Assembly: GCF_032062135.1 (NCBI RefSeq)
Contig: NC_092858.1
Location: 168,482,683-168,546,682, forward strand
DNA from: Pyxicephalus adspersus
Lineage: Eukaryota > Chordata > Amphibia > Anura > Pyxicephalidae
Length of the DNA: 64,000 nucleotides
Direction: 5' to 3'
In this document: positions 1 to 10,734 of the stretch, piece after piece
Numbering within the stretch: the first letter of the stretch is position 1
How the letters are laid out: the number at the start of each line of letters is the position of its first letter
Program-made: the position numbers and the translations under genes
The notes under the pieces: generated by a model
What the model saw: the letters and a program-made list of their open reading frames with translations, nothing else
What the model was told of the DNA's origin: nothing
Databases searched by the model: none

Positions 1-317
1 TGGTTGGGGGAGAAGAGGCGCTCGTGCCTCCATAGATAGGGCATAGTGAGATGAAGGGGGCGGGGCCGAGGGCGCCATGGTGCTCTGCTTATTTGTTTAT
101 AAGGCAGCTTACATTGTTAAAGCCCTCACACACCCCCTCCCCTCCCTCCTGTCTCGTCCTATCTATGGTGGCCTCTCTCCCTACAGCGCCCTCTGGTGAC
201 TAGCCTGTCACTGGAGGAATGGAGTAATCAAGTAGATTAGTAACTTCTCCAAGGTCAGCCTAGGTATGTCTTTGTGTTGTGAAGGGAAATTAATCTTTTT
301 GTTTTTTTTCTTTTTAG
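1..317. other. HMGN1 intron 1 (partial), with an inverted repeat
   Basis: No MPKRK-coding exon is seen here, so exon 1 is upstream. GCCTCCATAGATAGGG near 28-45 and CCTATCTATGGTGGCC near 158-175 are inverted copies, suggesting a small MITE-like hairpin element of about 170 bp. Confidence 0.4.
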
Positions 318-353
318 GTGAACGCAGCTGAGGCTGGAGATGCCAAGGATGAG
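318..353 (+). CDS. HMGN1: HMGN1 exon 2
   Basis: A polypyrimidine tract and TTTTTAG precede the exon, and the donor is GAG|gtatga. It encodes VNAAEAGDAKDE, matching human VSSAEGAAKEE. It starts and ends in phase 0. Confidence 0.93.
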
Positions 354-3300
354 GTATGATAAAAAATAGTTGCTCTGTTTGCAATATAAACATATAATAT
401 ACCAATATATATAAATCATAAACTTGCTGTAACATTAGGTCTCATCATCGTCTTTGCTTTCTCTTCCAGCCCAAGAGGAGGTCGGCACGGTTGTCTGCTG
501 TAAGTATTTCATGCTAAGATGGGTACATAGGGTTATAATTGCATCCTGGGGTACCATCGGGTTATAATTGCATCCTGGGGTGCCATCGATCTATAGACAA
601 TTACAAATGATCTTCTAATGATTTCATAAAGGAGCAGAGAATCTTCACCCAAACAATGCACAGCCCAATTGTGTGCAAAGCATCTTCATGCCATTTGGAT
701 GAAGTCTCAACCCTTAGATTGTAAGCTCTTTGGGGCAGGGTCCTCTCCTCCTGTGTCATTGTCTGTATCTGTCTGTTATTTTCGACCCCTATTTAATCTA
801 CAGCGCTGCATAATATTTTGGCGCTATATAAATCCTGTTTATTAACTCCTTTAGTACCCAGTTAGGTTGGTTGGTTGAGAGAAGGGCTGTAATTCATAGG
901 AACTGGCAATCTGTGTCTTCCAATTGGGACTTGGCTTTTTGTTTGTTTAGTAATGGTAGGCAGAAGCCATCATGATATCGGAATTGGGTTCAGTGTTCTA
1001 AATAGGATCTAAATCCAAAACTAATATTGCATTTTACCAATCTGTGGGGGGCTGTTTACATTCCTAAAACTGCGGCAGGTGATCCTGCCACTAACACACT
1101 GTCCTGGGGTGACAGCGCTTGCTGAGTGGATCTTTGGAGAAGCAGAGTTGTCACCCTAGGATAGTCTTTAGTCTAGAGTAGTGTTTCTTTACTTTTTTTA
1201 ATATGGGTAATCCTTGAATAACTTCCTGGTTTTTGGGGATCCTATCCTATAATTACTATGTACACATATCACAGTACATCAGTGTGATGGTTAGTGAGAA
1301 GAATTCCCCTACACCTCTAGGTGTAGAAGGGGAATTATTAATATTAATAAACAGGATTTATATAGCGCCAACCTATTACACAGCGCTGTACATTAAATAG
1401 GGTTTGCAAATGACAGACAGTGACACAGGAGGAGAGGACCCTGCCCGGAAGAGCTTACAATCTAAGAGGAGGGGGAAGTATCGCCCAATAGGAGGGGAGC
1501 TGGGAATCCCTTCAGGCTCTCAGATCATCTATTAGTAGATGCTAACAAGTTGCACATCTGTAGGGATGCTGATGCAAAACCTCTCAGATCCTGCCAAGGT
1601 TGTTGGAAAGATCAGTGCTGGACTAAAACTTTCTTTTCCATTTAAGTGGGATTAGCACTTGTCAGGTTTATTTATTTATTTATTTTTTTTGCACTTCTTT
1701 TTTTACCAAAACAAATCATAAGGGGGGAAATCTTCAAAGTGCTACACAAGTTCAGTAACTATTTTCAAGTGATTTATCCTTATGTTGTAGATTTCTTTTT
1801 CTAGTCCCATCCCTGAGATGGGAAATAAAAAGAAATCTACTCATAGGGTACAATTAAGGGTGGCTTGGTACTGAAAACTTATGCAGAACATAAATACCTT
1901 TATTCATCATGCTAACTATTAGATCCACTGGTAAAGGTCAGGGTTATTATTAAACAGGATTTATATAGCGCCAACATATTACTCAGTGATGTACATTAAA
2001 TAGGGGTTGCAAATGACAGACACAGAAAGAGGAGATGACCCTGCCCCAAAGAGCTTACAATCTAAGGGTTACATGGGAGATTTTTATTTTTAGCAGCCCT
2101 ATTGTATTAAATCCCTGTTTGTAATCCCTAATTGCATGTTGGGATACTTGCAAACTCTCAATTAACCATTTTTGTTTCTTTCTTACAGAAACCAGCCCCT
2201 CCAAAGGCAGAACCAAAGCCAAAAAAAGAAAAGGCTGCTGCAAAGGTAAATATACGGTGACTGTGGTTATCCATCGATGGGGTTTTGCCAGTAACCATAG
2301 TGTATTGCCGGCCTATTGGTCTGGTGATGGCTTCCATAAGTAAATAGGAATTTTTGACAGGTTGCTTAAGCAAATGGCCGTGTAATCTGTGGGGGGATCA
2401 GAGTTGTGATTTTCTATTCTCTTCAGGGTACATTGTATAGTGAGTGCCTGGGTCTCATAGTATTACAAGCTTTGGGGTTGAATCTGGTGACTGATTGCTT
2501 GATATAAGAATTACCTATTGCGACTGGTCAATACTTTATTTCCAATTATTTACCTAGGAGAAATACATTTGCACTATTTTTGTAGTTTTGGATATCATTT
2601 ATTTGAACTTTAGCTTCTAACCATTCCATTTGGCTTTGGTGTACAAGTTGCAAAACTTTGTATTGAGCAAGCAGCAAATTTACAATTACTATGGCTTTAA
2701 AACTCTTTTTATCTTGGCTGGCATTCCATGCTGTCACTAGTAGTTCAACACAGCAGGCTCACTGATGCACTATAATATGGGGGGCTTCACTTTAATGGAA
2801 AGCAGGGGGCTTTCCGCTCCTGCTAATAGGACATATGTTTAACTTGGTGCTTTCTCTTCAGGAGAAGTCCGAAGACAAAAAAGTTCCAGCAAAGGGAAAG
2901 AAGGGTGCTAAAGGCAAACAGACTGAAGAGGCTAACAAAGAGGAGACTAAAGAAGACGTGCCATCTGAAAACGGCGAGACAAAGAGCGATGAGGTTGGTA
3001 TAAAGGAAATGTCTTTTTTTTTCTGTGGCCTTGAAATACCAGTGCTTTAATTGGGGGAAATAACTCTGGTGTAGGATTGAACACCCTTGCAGCACTGCAA
3101 GAATTGTGTAAATGCAAGAAAAGTGTAAATACTGTTCATGTCTTATGTTGGGGACTAGCATTCCAAAAATATTTCTTAACACATATTCTTACTGAGGCTT
3201 CTGGCTAACGTTCTGGTCTTTAGTGTCAACACGTTGACATATTGTGAGCAATGCTTACTCGTCTATTAGTTATGGAACAATAACTGTGAAGAAAACGGGT

Positions 3301-4396
3301 TTAGGGAAGTAGTCACACTATGAATACTGCAGTCCTGGCTTTTCATTGTGAAAAAACTGATTAGGTGTAATTTTAGAGTGATGGCAATGTGAACCAATCA
3401 CTGTATTTTGTTGCACTTTTTCCAGTGCTGAGTGGGTTCACAGGGTGCACAGCATGCAAGACGTTCATTGCCGGTGTGTAAGACTTGTATGGTGCAAGTA
3501 GGCAATATTGTTGCCACTGTCCACCTTTCCTTTTTTATGACAGGAATGTGGAAGAAATACACATGGAAAGAAATAGAGGAAATGCTAAGAAAGTTTGTCA
3601 TGTGGTATAAGTTTGGAAAGTTTTCATCTAGATCCTTCTTAAGATGTCCCATATTTAATGCATGCCTAAAGCACTGATCTTTTTAGCAGGGTTAAGGGTG
3701 TTCCGGTCATAAATGTGTATAATTTCCCAAACCTAGACCTAGGTAATACCCAATATAGTCTGGGGCCAGTTAGAAATGTGTGCTGTATAGTAACTTGTTA
3801 GGAGTGGGGGGATTAAAGACAAACTGAAACATCACAACCTTCATTATACATCCGTCATATCCTGATATTATGTTAGTTACTTTTCTTGCATATATGAATG
3901 GGAGGAGTCTTTTTACTGCTTCATATTCATTACTTTAGTATACCAGACACTGTATTTGTCACCTTGTCTCTCTTTGCATTTACTTGAGAGCTGTAAGTCG
4001 GCACAGTACTGGGTATGCAGTGGCAATGGAGATCTCTCCATTTGTTGGGACTACAAGAGAAAGCATGCCCTGATTGCCAAAGTGCACATAAGCTAAAATA
4101 AGGCATGCTGCCAGTTGTAGTCCCTCCGCTCAGGAGGATCTTGGTGATTGATACTACAAAGCATTCAGAACTGGTGTACCACATTGTTACATTTAATATT
4201 TTGTAAAGTGATTGGTTCTCTTTAATTACCTATTTTTCTTTACCTTGACACTTGAGTAACTTTTGTTTTTTTTTTTTTTTTTTTTTGTTTTCTTTCCAGG
4301 CACTTGAGTAACTTTTGTTTTTTTTTTTTTTTTTTTTTGTTTTCTTTCCAGGCCCCAGCATCCGATGGAGTTGACAAGGAATCAAAGTCTGAATAA
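318..4396 (+). CDS. HMGN1: HMGN1, nucleosome-binding HMG protein (exons 2-6; exon 1 is left of the window)
   Basis: Five coding segments join in phase 0: 318-353, 470-499, 2189-2245, 2862-2993, 4352-4396. They give 99 residues; with the expected MPKRK of exon 1 the protein would be about 104 residues (human HMGN1: 100). The nucleosome-binding core PKRRSARLSA is identical to HMGN1. It is followed by a Pro/Lys-rich stretch, KGKKGAKGKQ, an acidic ENGETKS segment and a short PASD-containing tail, all HMGN1-like rather than HMGN2-like. HMGN proteins bind the acidic patch of the nucleosome through RRSARLSA, compete with linker histone and open chromatin. All introns are GT-AG and sit where HMGN introns normally sit. 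BRWD1 lies downstream on the same strand, as in human. The oddity is a duplicated acceptor before the last exon. Family identity is firm; the assignment as HMGN1 rests on the C-terminal half and synteny. Confidence 0.95.
470..499 (+). CDS. HMGN1: HMGN1 exon 3, nucleosome-binding core
   Basis: Thirty bases between CTCTTCCAG and gtaagt encode PKRRSARLSA. This contains the invariant RRSARLSA that contacts the nucleosome acidic patch. Phase 0 on both sides. Confidence 0.97.
716..845 (+). mobile_element. CR1/L2-like LINE 3' end, truncated copy
   Basis: Carries the shared 3' tail: GTAAGCTCTTTGGGGCAGGG, then an ACAGCGCTGCATAATAT block, then GCGCTATATAAATCCTGTTT. The same tail ends the longer copy at 19834-20525 that still encodes RT residues, so this is a 5'-truncated LINE copy within HMGN1 intron 3. 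Confidence 0.75.
1335..1467 (-). mobile_element. CR1/L2-like LINE 3' end, truncated copy
   Basis: Reverse-oriented copy of the same tail, starting with AATAAACAGGATTTATATAG and ending GAGCTTACAATCTAAG. Lies in HMGN1 intron 3. Confidence 0.75.
1944..2067 (-). mobile_element. CR1/L2-like LINE 3' end, truncated copy
   Basis: Third copy in HMGN1 intron 3, reverse-oriented. It ends about 120 bases before exon 4. Confidence 0.75.
2189..2245 (+). CDS. HMGN1: HMGN1 exon 4, end of nucleosome-binding domain
   Basis: TTTCTTACAG acceptor and AAG|gtaaat donor. The peptide is KPAPPKAEPKPKKEKAAAK, the Pro/Lys-rich second half of the nucleosome-binding domain. Phase 0. Confidence 0.95.
2862..2993 (+). CDS. 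HMGN1: HMGN1 exon 5, regulatory domain
   Basis: CTCTTCAG acceptor and GAG|gttggt donor (a weaker gttggt donor). It encodes 44 residues beginning EKSEDKKVPAKGKKGAKGKQ and ending with an acidic ENGETKSDE stretch, matching human DKSSDKK...KGKRGAKGKQ...ENGETKTEE. Phase 0. Confidence 0.95.
2994..4248. other. HMGN1 intron 5, no gene seen
   Basis: Unique-looking AT-rich intron. Short open frames here show no family features. I recognise no repeat apart from the duplicated acceptor at its 3' end. Confidence 0.6.
4249..4352 (+). repeat. Perfect 2 x 52-bp tandem duplication of the HMGN1 exon 6 splice acceptor
   Basis: Bases 4249-4300 and 4301-4352 are identical. Each has CACTTGAGTAACTTTTG, a run of 21 T, then GTTTTCTTTCCAGG. 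Each unit carries a full polypyrimidine tract and CAG. The downstream CAG (4349-4351) opens the conserved exon. The upstream CAG (4297-4299) would read GCA CTT GAG TAA, giving an A-L-E-stop tail. Confidence 0.95.
4352..4396 (+). CDS. HMGN1: HMGN1 exon 6, C-terminal coding part
   Basis: Following the second of two identical acceptors, the frame reads APASDGVDKESKSE then TAA at 4394-4396. This matches the human SPASDEAGEKEAKSD tail, so 4352 is the acceptor that gives the conserved protein. Confidence 0.93.
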   Translation, partial: APASDGVDKESKSE

Positions 4397-4885
4397 CCTA
4401 CATCTTGTTCCAAGTCTTTTATCAGTGGTTCCTGTACCTCCCTTGTACAATTCAGAGGAATATTTTTATCAACTATTTTGTAAATGCAAGTTTTTTAGTA
4501 GTTTAATTCTAGAAAACACATTTTTAAAATAGGAGGGAATCCCACCACGTCTTTTTGTTCAAAATTGTTTTTATTTTTTAATACACGCTTGGATGGAAAG
4601 CCCATTTTTTAAAAAAAAAGTATTTACTGTGGAGCACTAAAAGGTTAATTCCATGGCTGTTTTGTGATGAGATGGTTCAAAGTAAACCTTTTTGCCTCAT
4701 TTTCTGATCTATTCCCCATTGACCTTGCTTGCAGGCCAAGTCAGAAGGCAAGGCCTAGATTTTGGTCTGATTTCAAGGTTTTCAGTCGTGTTTTTTTTTT
4801 TTTTATGTCTTAACAGTTAAATTGTTCTCTGTACCCATACTGTCTTGCGTACAATTTTTACATCCAATAAAAGTCCCCAGGTGAT
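4397..4885 (+). other. HMGN1: HMGN1 3' UTR with poly(A) signal
   Basis: Non-coding T-rich sequence after the stop, ending in AATAAA at 4866-4871; cleavage is expected 10-30 bases later. The end position is inferred. A second AATAAA at 5399-5404, followed by an A run, could serve a longer transcript. Confidence 0.75.
4866..4871 (+). terminator. HMGN1 polyadenylation signal AATAAA
   Basis: Canonical hexamer about 470 bases after the stop codon, followed by a GT-rich stretch around 4903-4925. Confidence 0.75.
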
Positions 4886-5837
4886 GGATTTCCCTCTGAA
4901 AAATTGTGTACTTATCTGTGATGTTACCATTTTTTTCCTATTTTTGGGGTAGTGGTATTTTATTTTCAGTATCTGTGTAAAAGTGCTGTGAATCTTTTTG
5001 GAAAACTTTGAGTGTGTAGTGAGTGTGATGTACTGGGAAGCTTAAAAAAAAAAAAAATAATAAAAGCGGTTAACATGTCAACCACTTCACTCCCAGGGCG
5101 GCTGCATATTTTTTTTTTAAATTTTTGTTTGGTATCTATCCCATCATCTCCTTTTTATAGAGAATGGGTTAAGCTAACCGCATCAGAGATACTGGTACGA
5201 GGGGTGCTTTATTTTATTTTTTACAAAAATGCCAACTTGTCCTTTGAACTTCAAGTTGGGGAAAGCCGCTAGGGTTTGTTTGGGTTTTGACTTTAATTTT
5301 GACTACATGTTTTTATTCCTAGATTTCCAATCTACTAGAGTTTAAGGTAAAAACAATGTACAGATTGTTCATAGTGTCTGTGTACTGATCACCAAACCAA
5401 TAAAACCTGGTTGAAAAAAAAAAGTTAAATAACTTTTTGGGTTGTGAACTGATTTCTAAATGACACAAGATAAATGCATTATTTGTAACTGCACTGCTTT
5501 GATTGTCACTTCTACATGGCCTTTGTTCTAGGTTTTTGCTTGGCTTAAAGAAACTATAAATCTCTCTAAGGGAATGTGCACTGGTTTACCGAGGGCAGCT
5601 GCCAAGATGCCCCAGGAATTTTTTTGCTTCCATTTAAACTTTAAAGCCCGAAGGTGACGGTCAGTTCTTGTTCAGATATGACATGCTAGGAGGAAAGAGT
5701 TTTGCAGCTTGCCAAGCTAATTCTGCTATGCTACATGGCATTTACAAAATACTGAGAAAACCACTGGATACTTGCATGTAGTTTTTCAGACTCTTGTATA
5801 TTAAGGGGGGGGGTTCTTAATAGATGGCAGATTTGAG
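4886..5837. other. HMGN1 downstream flank, nothing recognised
   Basis: AT-rich sequence with A and T runs and the extra AATAAA at 5399. No conserved coding segment or known repeat ends are visible. Confidence 0.5.
5399..5404 (+). terminator. Possible distal AATAAA for HMGN1
   Basis: AATAAA with an A-run 12 bases later, about 1 kb after the HMGN1 stop. It could be an alternative poly(A) site or chance in AT-rich DNA. Confidence 0.3.
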
Positions 5838-5839
5838 TA

Positions 5840-6835
5840 CAGGGTGTCCCAAAAGTCACTATACACTTTAATGAAATCCTAAAAATTCCACAATCTGAGA
5901 TTATTCATATTTTTAGTATCAACAATGAGCTGTTGCGGTTTTATTTGCTAGGCTTGCCATCACGTTCAAACGTCTTGAAGACTAGTTGTATGTCTCCACA
6001 TGACGGCCTCCTTTTTTTGACAACTTTCTGATGCAAGCCTCTCCGACGTTTTGCAGCATCTCTTGCCCAACCTTGCTGAAAGCTGTGTGGATTCTTTTCT
6101 CAAGCTTTGAAAGGTTATGGGGGTTAGTGATACACCTTACTTTTGATAAAGCCCCACAAAAAAGTCACAAGGTGTAAGGTCAGGGAAGCACAGAGCCCAT
6201 TTGAGGGGTTACCTTCATCAGATCTATCAGTCTGGAAACTTAATGTTCAGGAAATCTGACAAACCTGGAAAAGTGAGGAGGGACTCGCTGTCCTGTTGAA
6301 AAAGATATATTAGCTAGGTCACTCTGTCTGAAGTTGTGTACAGCAAACAAATTGTTGAACATCCTAAAGTTGGTATGGGTAGCGCTTTATCACTCCAAAG
6401 CATCTGCTGAATCGAGCTTTTGTTGATGTTGAGTTCCAGTGCAGCCCTTCAGATAGACTTTCCATGGTTTTGCACAACCACCTGCTTCAGAGGTTCGGTG
6501 TTTTCATTGGTGGTGGTAGTAACAGGCCCTCCGCTGCGTGACAGAACAGATCCTATTTCGAGAAACTTGCATCAATTGTGTTATGCTTTGGAGCAGTGTG
6601 GCGGTCATAAAGCTTTTCAAACTCGCCCTGAAGTGCAGTTGGGGACTGAAGAACTTCATGCCAAGTGGCAATTTTGCAACGCTGCTCCAATGTCAATTGA
6701 CGAGCCCGTGGTTAAGGGAATGATAAGCTTACAAAATCTGCAAAGCCTAAGTTTTTATATGCTCATGGTCTCTCCCAATGATAAGTGGAATGAAATAGAA
6801 GAAAGGAAGTGTGTAGTGACTTTTGGGACACCTTG
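5840..6835 (-). mobile_element. Mariner-like DNA transposon remnant, 996 bp
   Basis: Flanked by TA (5838-5839 and 6836-6837). Terminal inverted repeats of about 30 bp start CAGGGTGTCCCAAAAGTCAC on the left and, read inward, CAAGGTGTCCCAAAAGTCAC on the right. On the minus strand near 6158-6184 the frame reads PDLTPCDFF, the motif around the last catalytic Asp of mariner-type transposases, followed soon by a stop. The transposase is broken and no long frame survives. Confidence 0.85.
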
Positions 6836-7184
6836 TATTTTAGAATCTGGTCTCCAAAAATTCCTGAATTGAATTTGACTAACCTATGCATACTAAGTAT
6901 TCACAGGTTGAAAAAAAAGACATAAGTCCAAGTTCAACCACTAGGGAAGAAAAAACATCCCAGAGAAAAAAACGCTTTAGATTTAGTTGATCCAGACTAT
7001 GCAAATCCTTAACAAGCAGTAAAAGCATTTTATAGAAAGTCCGCCTCTGTAGACATTTGCAGAGAAACTTTATTGATCCCTGAAATCTTGGCTAGTTTTC
7101 TATGAAAAGCAGATCTTGTCAAGTCTACCAGCACTGAGATATAAACTGTCTAATGGTTTGTGTGGATCTGGATATAAGTGTCTA

Positions 7185-7325
7185 GAGGAGTGTTTCTCAA
7201 TGTTTTAAACATGGGGTAACCCTTGAAATAACTCTTTGGAAAACCCCTTCTATATAATTATATTACCCCTATTTATTGTACAGCACTGTGTAATATGTTG
7301 GTGCTATATAAATCATGTATATTAG
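7185..7325. mobile_element. hAT-like MITE end plus LINE tail fragment
   Basis: GTGTTTCTCAATGTTTTAAA near 7190 resembles the 'gtgtttctcaacc' terminus seen again at 28051 and 28303. It is followed at 7261-7325 by a short CR1/L2-like LINE tail (TACAGCACTGTGTAATATG, GTGCTATATAAATC). Confidence 0.5.
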
Positions 7326-7479
7326 TATAGTGGGAAGAAAGTCACCCTAGTCTGTGGATATTTTTAAACATGCGGCAAGTGATCTGGCCATTAACACACT
7401 TCTGTCCTAGGGGGGCGATACGTGCGGAGTGGATCTATGGAGAAGCAGAGTTGTCACCCCGGGCTGATCTTGTTTAGTC

Positions 7480-7860
7480 TAGACTAGTTTCTAAACCTTT
7501 TTATTGTTGAGGAACCCCTTGAAATAACTTTCAAGTAACTCCTGCTAATATTACTATATCCGCAGCTCTATAGCAATATTATTGTGGTGGTCAGTAGGAA
7601 GAATACCACCCTTACAGATAGTCAAAAAGATCATAGTGTAAGCTCTTCAGGGCAGGGTCCTCTCCTTATTTTGTCACTGTCTGTCATTTGCAACCCTTAT
7701 TTAACGTACAGCTCTGCATAATATGTTGGCGCTATATAAATACTGTTGAATAATATTAATTTGTGTTTGTAAACTGACCTGAGAGTCACAAATTGCTCAT
7801 GGAACCCCTAGCAACCTCTGGAGGAACCAGAAAAATTGTTCTAGCGAACTCGGTTGTGTA
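7480..7860. mobile_element. hAT-like MITE interrupted by a LINE tail (7636-7760)
   Basis: 7480-7635 and 7761-7860 read as two halves of the 'aaccttttta ... ggaaccctag' element also found at 11060-11375 and 28051-28303. A CR1/L2-like LINE 3' tail (7636-7760, + strand, GTAAGCTCTTCAGGGCAGGG to GCGCTATATAAATACTG) lies between them, a nested insertion. Confidence 0.5.
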
Positions 7861-7933
7861 ACAGATTATAATTAATACATAAAAGGGCAGCTCCAGAGTA
7901 GATTTCTCATAATATACTTTTTCAGGGGAATAC

Positions 7934-8056
7934 TATTATTAATAAACAGTATTTATATAGCACCAACATAATACGCAGCGCTTTACATTAGATAGGGGTT
8001 GCAAATGACAGACAGTGACACAGGAGGAGAGGAGCCTGCCCCCAAGAGCTTACAAT
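7934..8056 (-). mobile_element. CR1/L2-like LINE 3' end, truncated copy
   Basis: Reverse-oriented tail: ATTAATAAACAGTATTTATA to CAAGAGCTTACAATT. Confidence 0.75.
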
Positions 8057-8218
8057 TAATACTACAATGGGTATTGTCCTCACTTTAGAAGATTTTCACT
8101 AACATTTGTTCTCTGTGATATAGTTAAATATCACCAGTAATATAAATACAAACAATAACTTTGAAGGTTTTAGCACTTCTCTTATCTAACCTACCTATGC
8201 AAGATACACTTAGTTTTA

Positions 8219-8490
8219 TAGGAGGCAGCAAGGTGGCCCAGTGGTTTGCACTCTGGCCTTTGCTAGGTCACAGGTTCGAATCTGCATGGAGTTTGAAGGT
8301 TTCCCCGGGTGTGTGTGTGGGTTTCCTCTGGGTACTTCAGTTTCCTCCCACATTCCAAAAACATGCAGTTAGATTAATTGGCTTTCCCCCAAAATTGACC
8401 TTAGACTGTTTAAAAGACATATGACTGAGGAAGAGTCATTAGATTGTGAGCCCCTTTGAGGGACAGCCAGTGACATGACAATAAACTTTC
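8219..8490 (+). mobile_element. tRNA-derived SINE-like repeat, copy 1
   Basis: Has a pol III A-box-like TGGCCCAGTGGTTTGC (about 8234-8249) and B box GGTTCGAATC (8273-8282), then a conserved body (TTTCCTCCCACATTCCAAAA; TTGTGAGCCCCTTTGAGGGA). This copy lacks the usual LINE-like tail. Confidence 0.75.
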
Positions 8491-9171
8491 TCTGTTTTAG
8501 GTTATGACTGTTTTTTCAGCACGGCACACACCTGTCCAGTAGATACAAGGTTTGCTTTTCTGCTTTTACTTCTTTATTTTCCCAGCTCATTTCCAGTGAC
8601 TGGACAGTGAAAGGTGCAGCACATGGAGGTCCTCTGTCATGCTGCACTCTTCTATAGCCATTTGCCTTACTCATCATCATACCGGTTTCTCTTCTTGTGC
8701 TGATTCTGTCCCTGCATCCCCAGGCAATGCTGTACACTAGATTGCAAGAGATTGCTTCCTTGTCAAATAAAAGTGCTTAAAACTGCATTAAACAAAATAC
8801 TCATCCATTGAGAGATGGTGCATGTGGTTATATCTGCAGGAAAATTGCTCATTAGTAATTGAACTTCAGCCCAGGATAACCTTTCTTACTACCATCATTC
8901 TCCCTTTTTCATTGCTTCAGTCTTTTGACTTTGGTATTTTCTCATGGTTCTCATGGCTTTTAAAATAGTATGTTGTAGGGATAAACTCAAAGTGATCTTT
9001 GGGTGTGTTGTAGACTTTATCCTAAAAGCTAGCTGTGGAGTGCTTTCCAGGCAGAGAACGGTTGGCATTTCTCTTTTGTCTTTGTCTCTGTTGTAGGTTT
9101 GTCTAACCAAGCACCGAGATTTACTTAATGTACTACGGTTATTAAGCACCCTTATTATTCCTGCTTATTTC
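8491..9171. other. Intergenic, nothing recognised
   Basis: No homologous copies elsewhere in the window, no conserved frame and no RNA gene were noticed. Confidence 0.4.
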
Positions 9172-9480
9172 CTCGTGGTTAGCACTCTGGTCTTTGCACC
9201 GCTGGGTCCCAGGTTCGAATCTCGGCCAGGATATTATCTGCATGGAGTTTGCAGGTTCTCCTCGTGTTTGCGCGGGTTTCCTCCAGGTACTCTGGTTTCC
9301 TCCCACATTCCAAAAACTTGCAGATAAATTAATTGGTTTTCATAAAAATTGACCTTAGACTGTATTAATGACATGGTAGGGAAATTAGATTGTGAGCTCC
9401 TTTGAGGGACAGCTAGTGACATGACTATGGACTTTGTACAGTGCTGCATGATATGTTGGTGCTAAATAAATACTAAATAG
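9172..9480 (+). mobile_element. tRNA-derived SINE-like repeat, copy 2, with LINE-like tail
   Basis: Starts at an A-box-like GTGGTTAGCACTCTGG; B box GGTTCGAATC at about 9211-9220; the same body as copy 1. It ends TGTACAGTGCTGCATGATAT and GTGCTAAATAAATACTAA, the same tail as the CR1/L2-like LINE copies. Confidence 0.78.
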
Positions 9481-9639
9481 TAAAAGGGGGTTGGAACTAC
9501 CGGTATTGTCATTTGTTGGATGGTGCATCAAGCTCATGCTCTGTACTCTTAACCGCTATATGGCTTTGAGGAAGAATCTTGCTGCTTGAAACATGCCATG
9601 TGGAACAATCTTGGATCATTGTATGCTGTCTGCCTCTGA

Positions 9640-10684
9640 GAAGTAGGTCTCTTCTACTTTTTCTGATAAATTAAAAATCGTTTTGGCTCCTACTGATGCA
9701 GCTAACACCACTCTGAAGCTAGAGTATCAGCTTCTTTTCCTTTTTTTTCAGTCTTGAATTGGTATATTCCCTCTGTGGACCTGGCAGTGTCCCAGCTTGA
9801 TGGCTTAACAAAGTGCCTACTGTTTTGGTAGAGTACGTTCTTAGGAACTCTGTTCTTTTTGGGAGGTCCTGGTCTTCATCAGATTCTGGCTGTGACCTTA
9901 CATTTTCCTTAAAATCCAGGAAAAGAGTTCATATTTTGTGATCTCATTGGTCTCTTGCTTGAAGAATACAAGGAGTAATTAGCTGGAGTGTTAAATTTCA
10001 GCAGGGATGGATTGCTTGAAAGCCTCCCTTCCTATTTCACATATGTGGTTAATGTCAGTGCACATGTTTAGGGTACTTTGGCTTGGTAAAAAGCGTTCAT
10101 ATTTCATATGGCTCTCAGTGGACAGGGTCCCTTTGGACCATCTCTTGATAACATGATCAAGGATGCTACCAGTGGCAAGAACACTCACCTTTCTCAATGG
10201 CATAGAAGAAGCTAAAGAAACAGCCTGAAAGGCTTCTTCTTTCACGATTAAGAAATATCCCATTTGTTCATTCCCTCTACCATCACGTCGAGACCCCTCA
10301 TCCATAATTTGGCTCCAATTCAATCACAGGTTAAAGTCTGCCATCTTCTGACAAGTCTTCCTTGATATGAAGGTGCATGACTCTTCTAATGTATGACCAA
10401 TTTGTGCCTCTGCTGTTTGGCCGCTGTCCTGCACCAAACTCCCGCTGAGAGAACAGTCTTTTGGATAATGTGACTTCTAGACATTGTCTACACCAGATTT
10501 ACGCTAGATGGCTCAGCAGACCATTCAAGCTTTTGGTCCCAAAGACCAGGTTTCATCCATTCCCGTCAAGGTACACTAAATTTGTCAGTTCTCCAGCTTT
10601 TCAGCATTAAGGAATTGTTTCCCAGATTTGCAAGGCTGGTCATCTTTTTTCACATTCTCTCAGTTCTACCAGATGGACCATTGA
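9640..10684 (+). mobile_element. Probable DIRS-like retrotransposon remnant
   Basis: At 10637-10684 the + strand reads WSSFFTFSQFYQMDH then stop. This resembles the C-terminal end of DIRS-type tyrosine recombinases (…WSS.hTF..fY.ld), including the Tyr position. The frame is broken upstream. The extent of 9640-10636 is inferred only from its position and lack of other identity. Alternative: chance similarity. Confidence 0.4.
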
Positions 10685-10734
10685 TGGCAGCTTCAAGCAT
10701 TAGGTTCTTTTTGTGGATCTTTGAACTGTCACCA

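Noticed and set aside
6420..6872. 150-codon + strand open frame
   Set aside because: It runs antisense through the mariner remnant and its terminal inverted repeat; no motif of its own.
8234..8283. Functional tRNA gene
   Set aside because: A- and B-box-like words are present, but there is no cloverleaf or acceptor stem and the context is a dispersed SINE.
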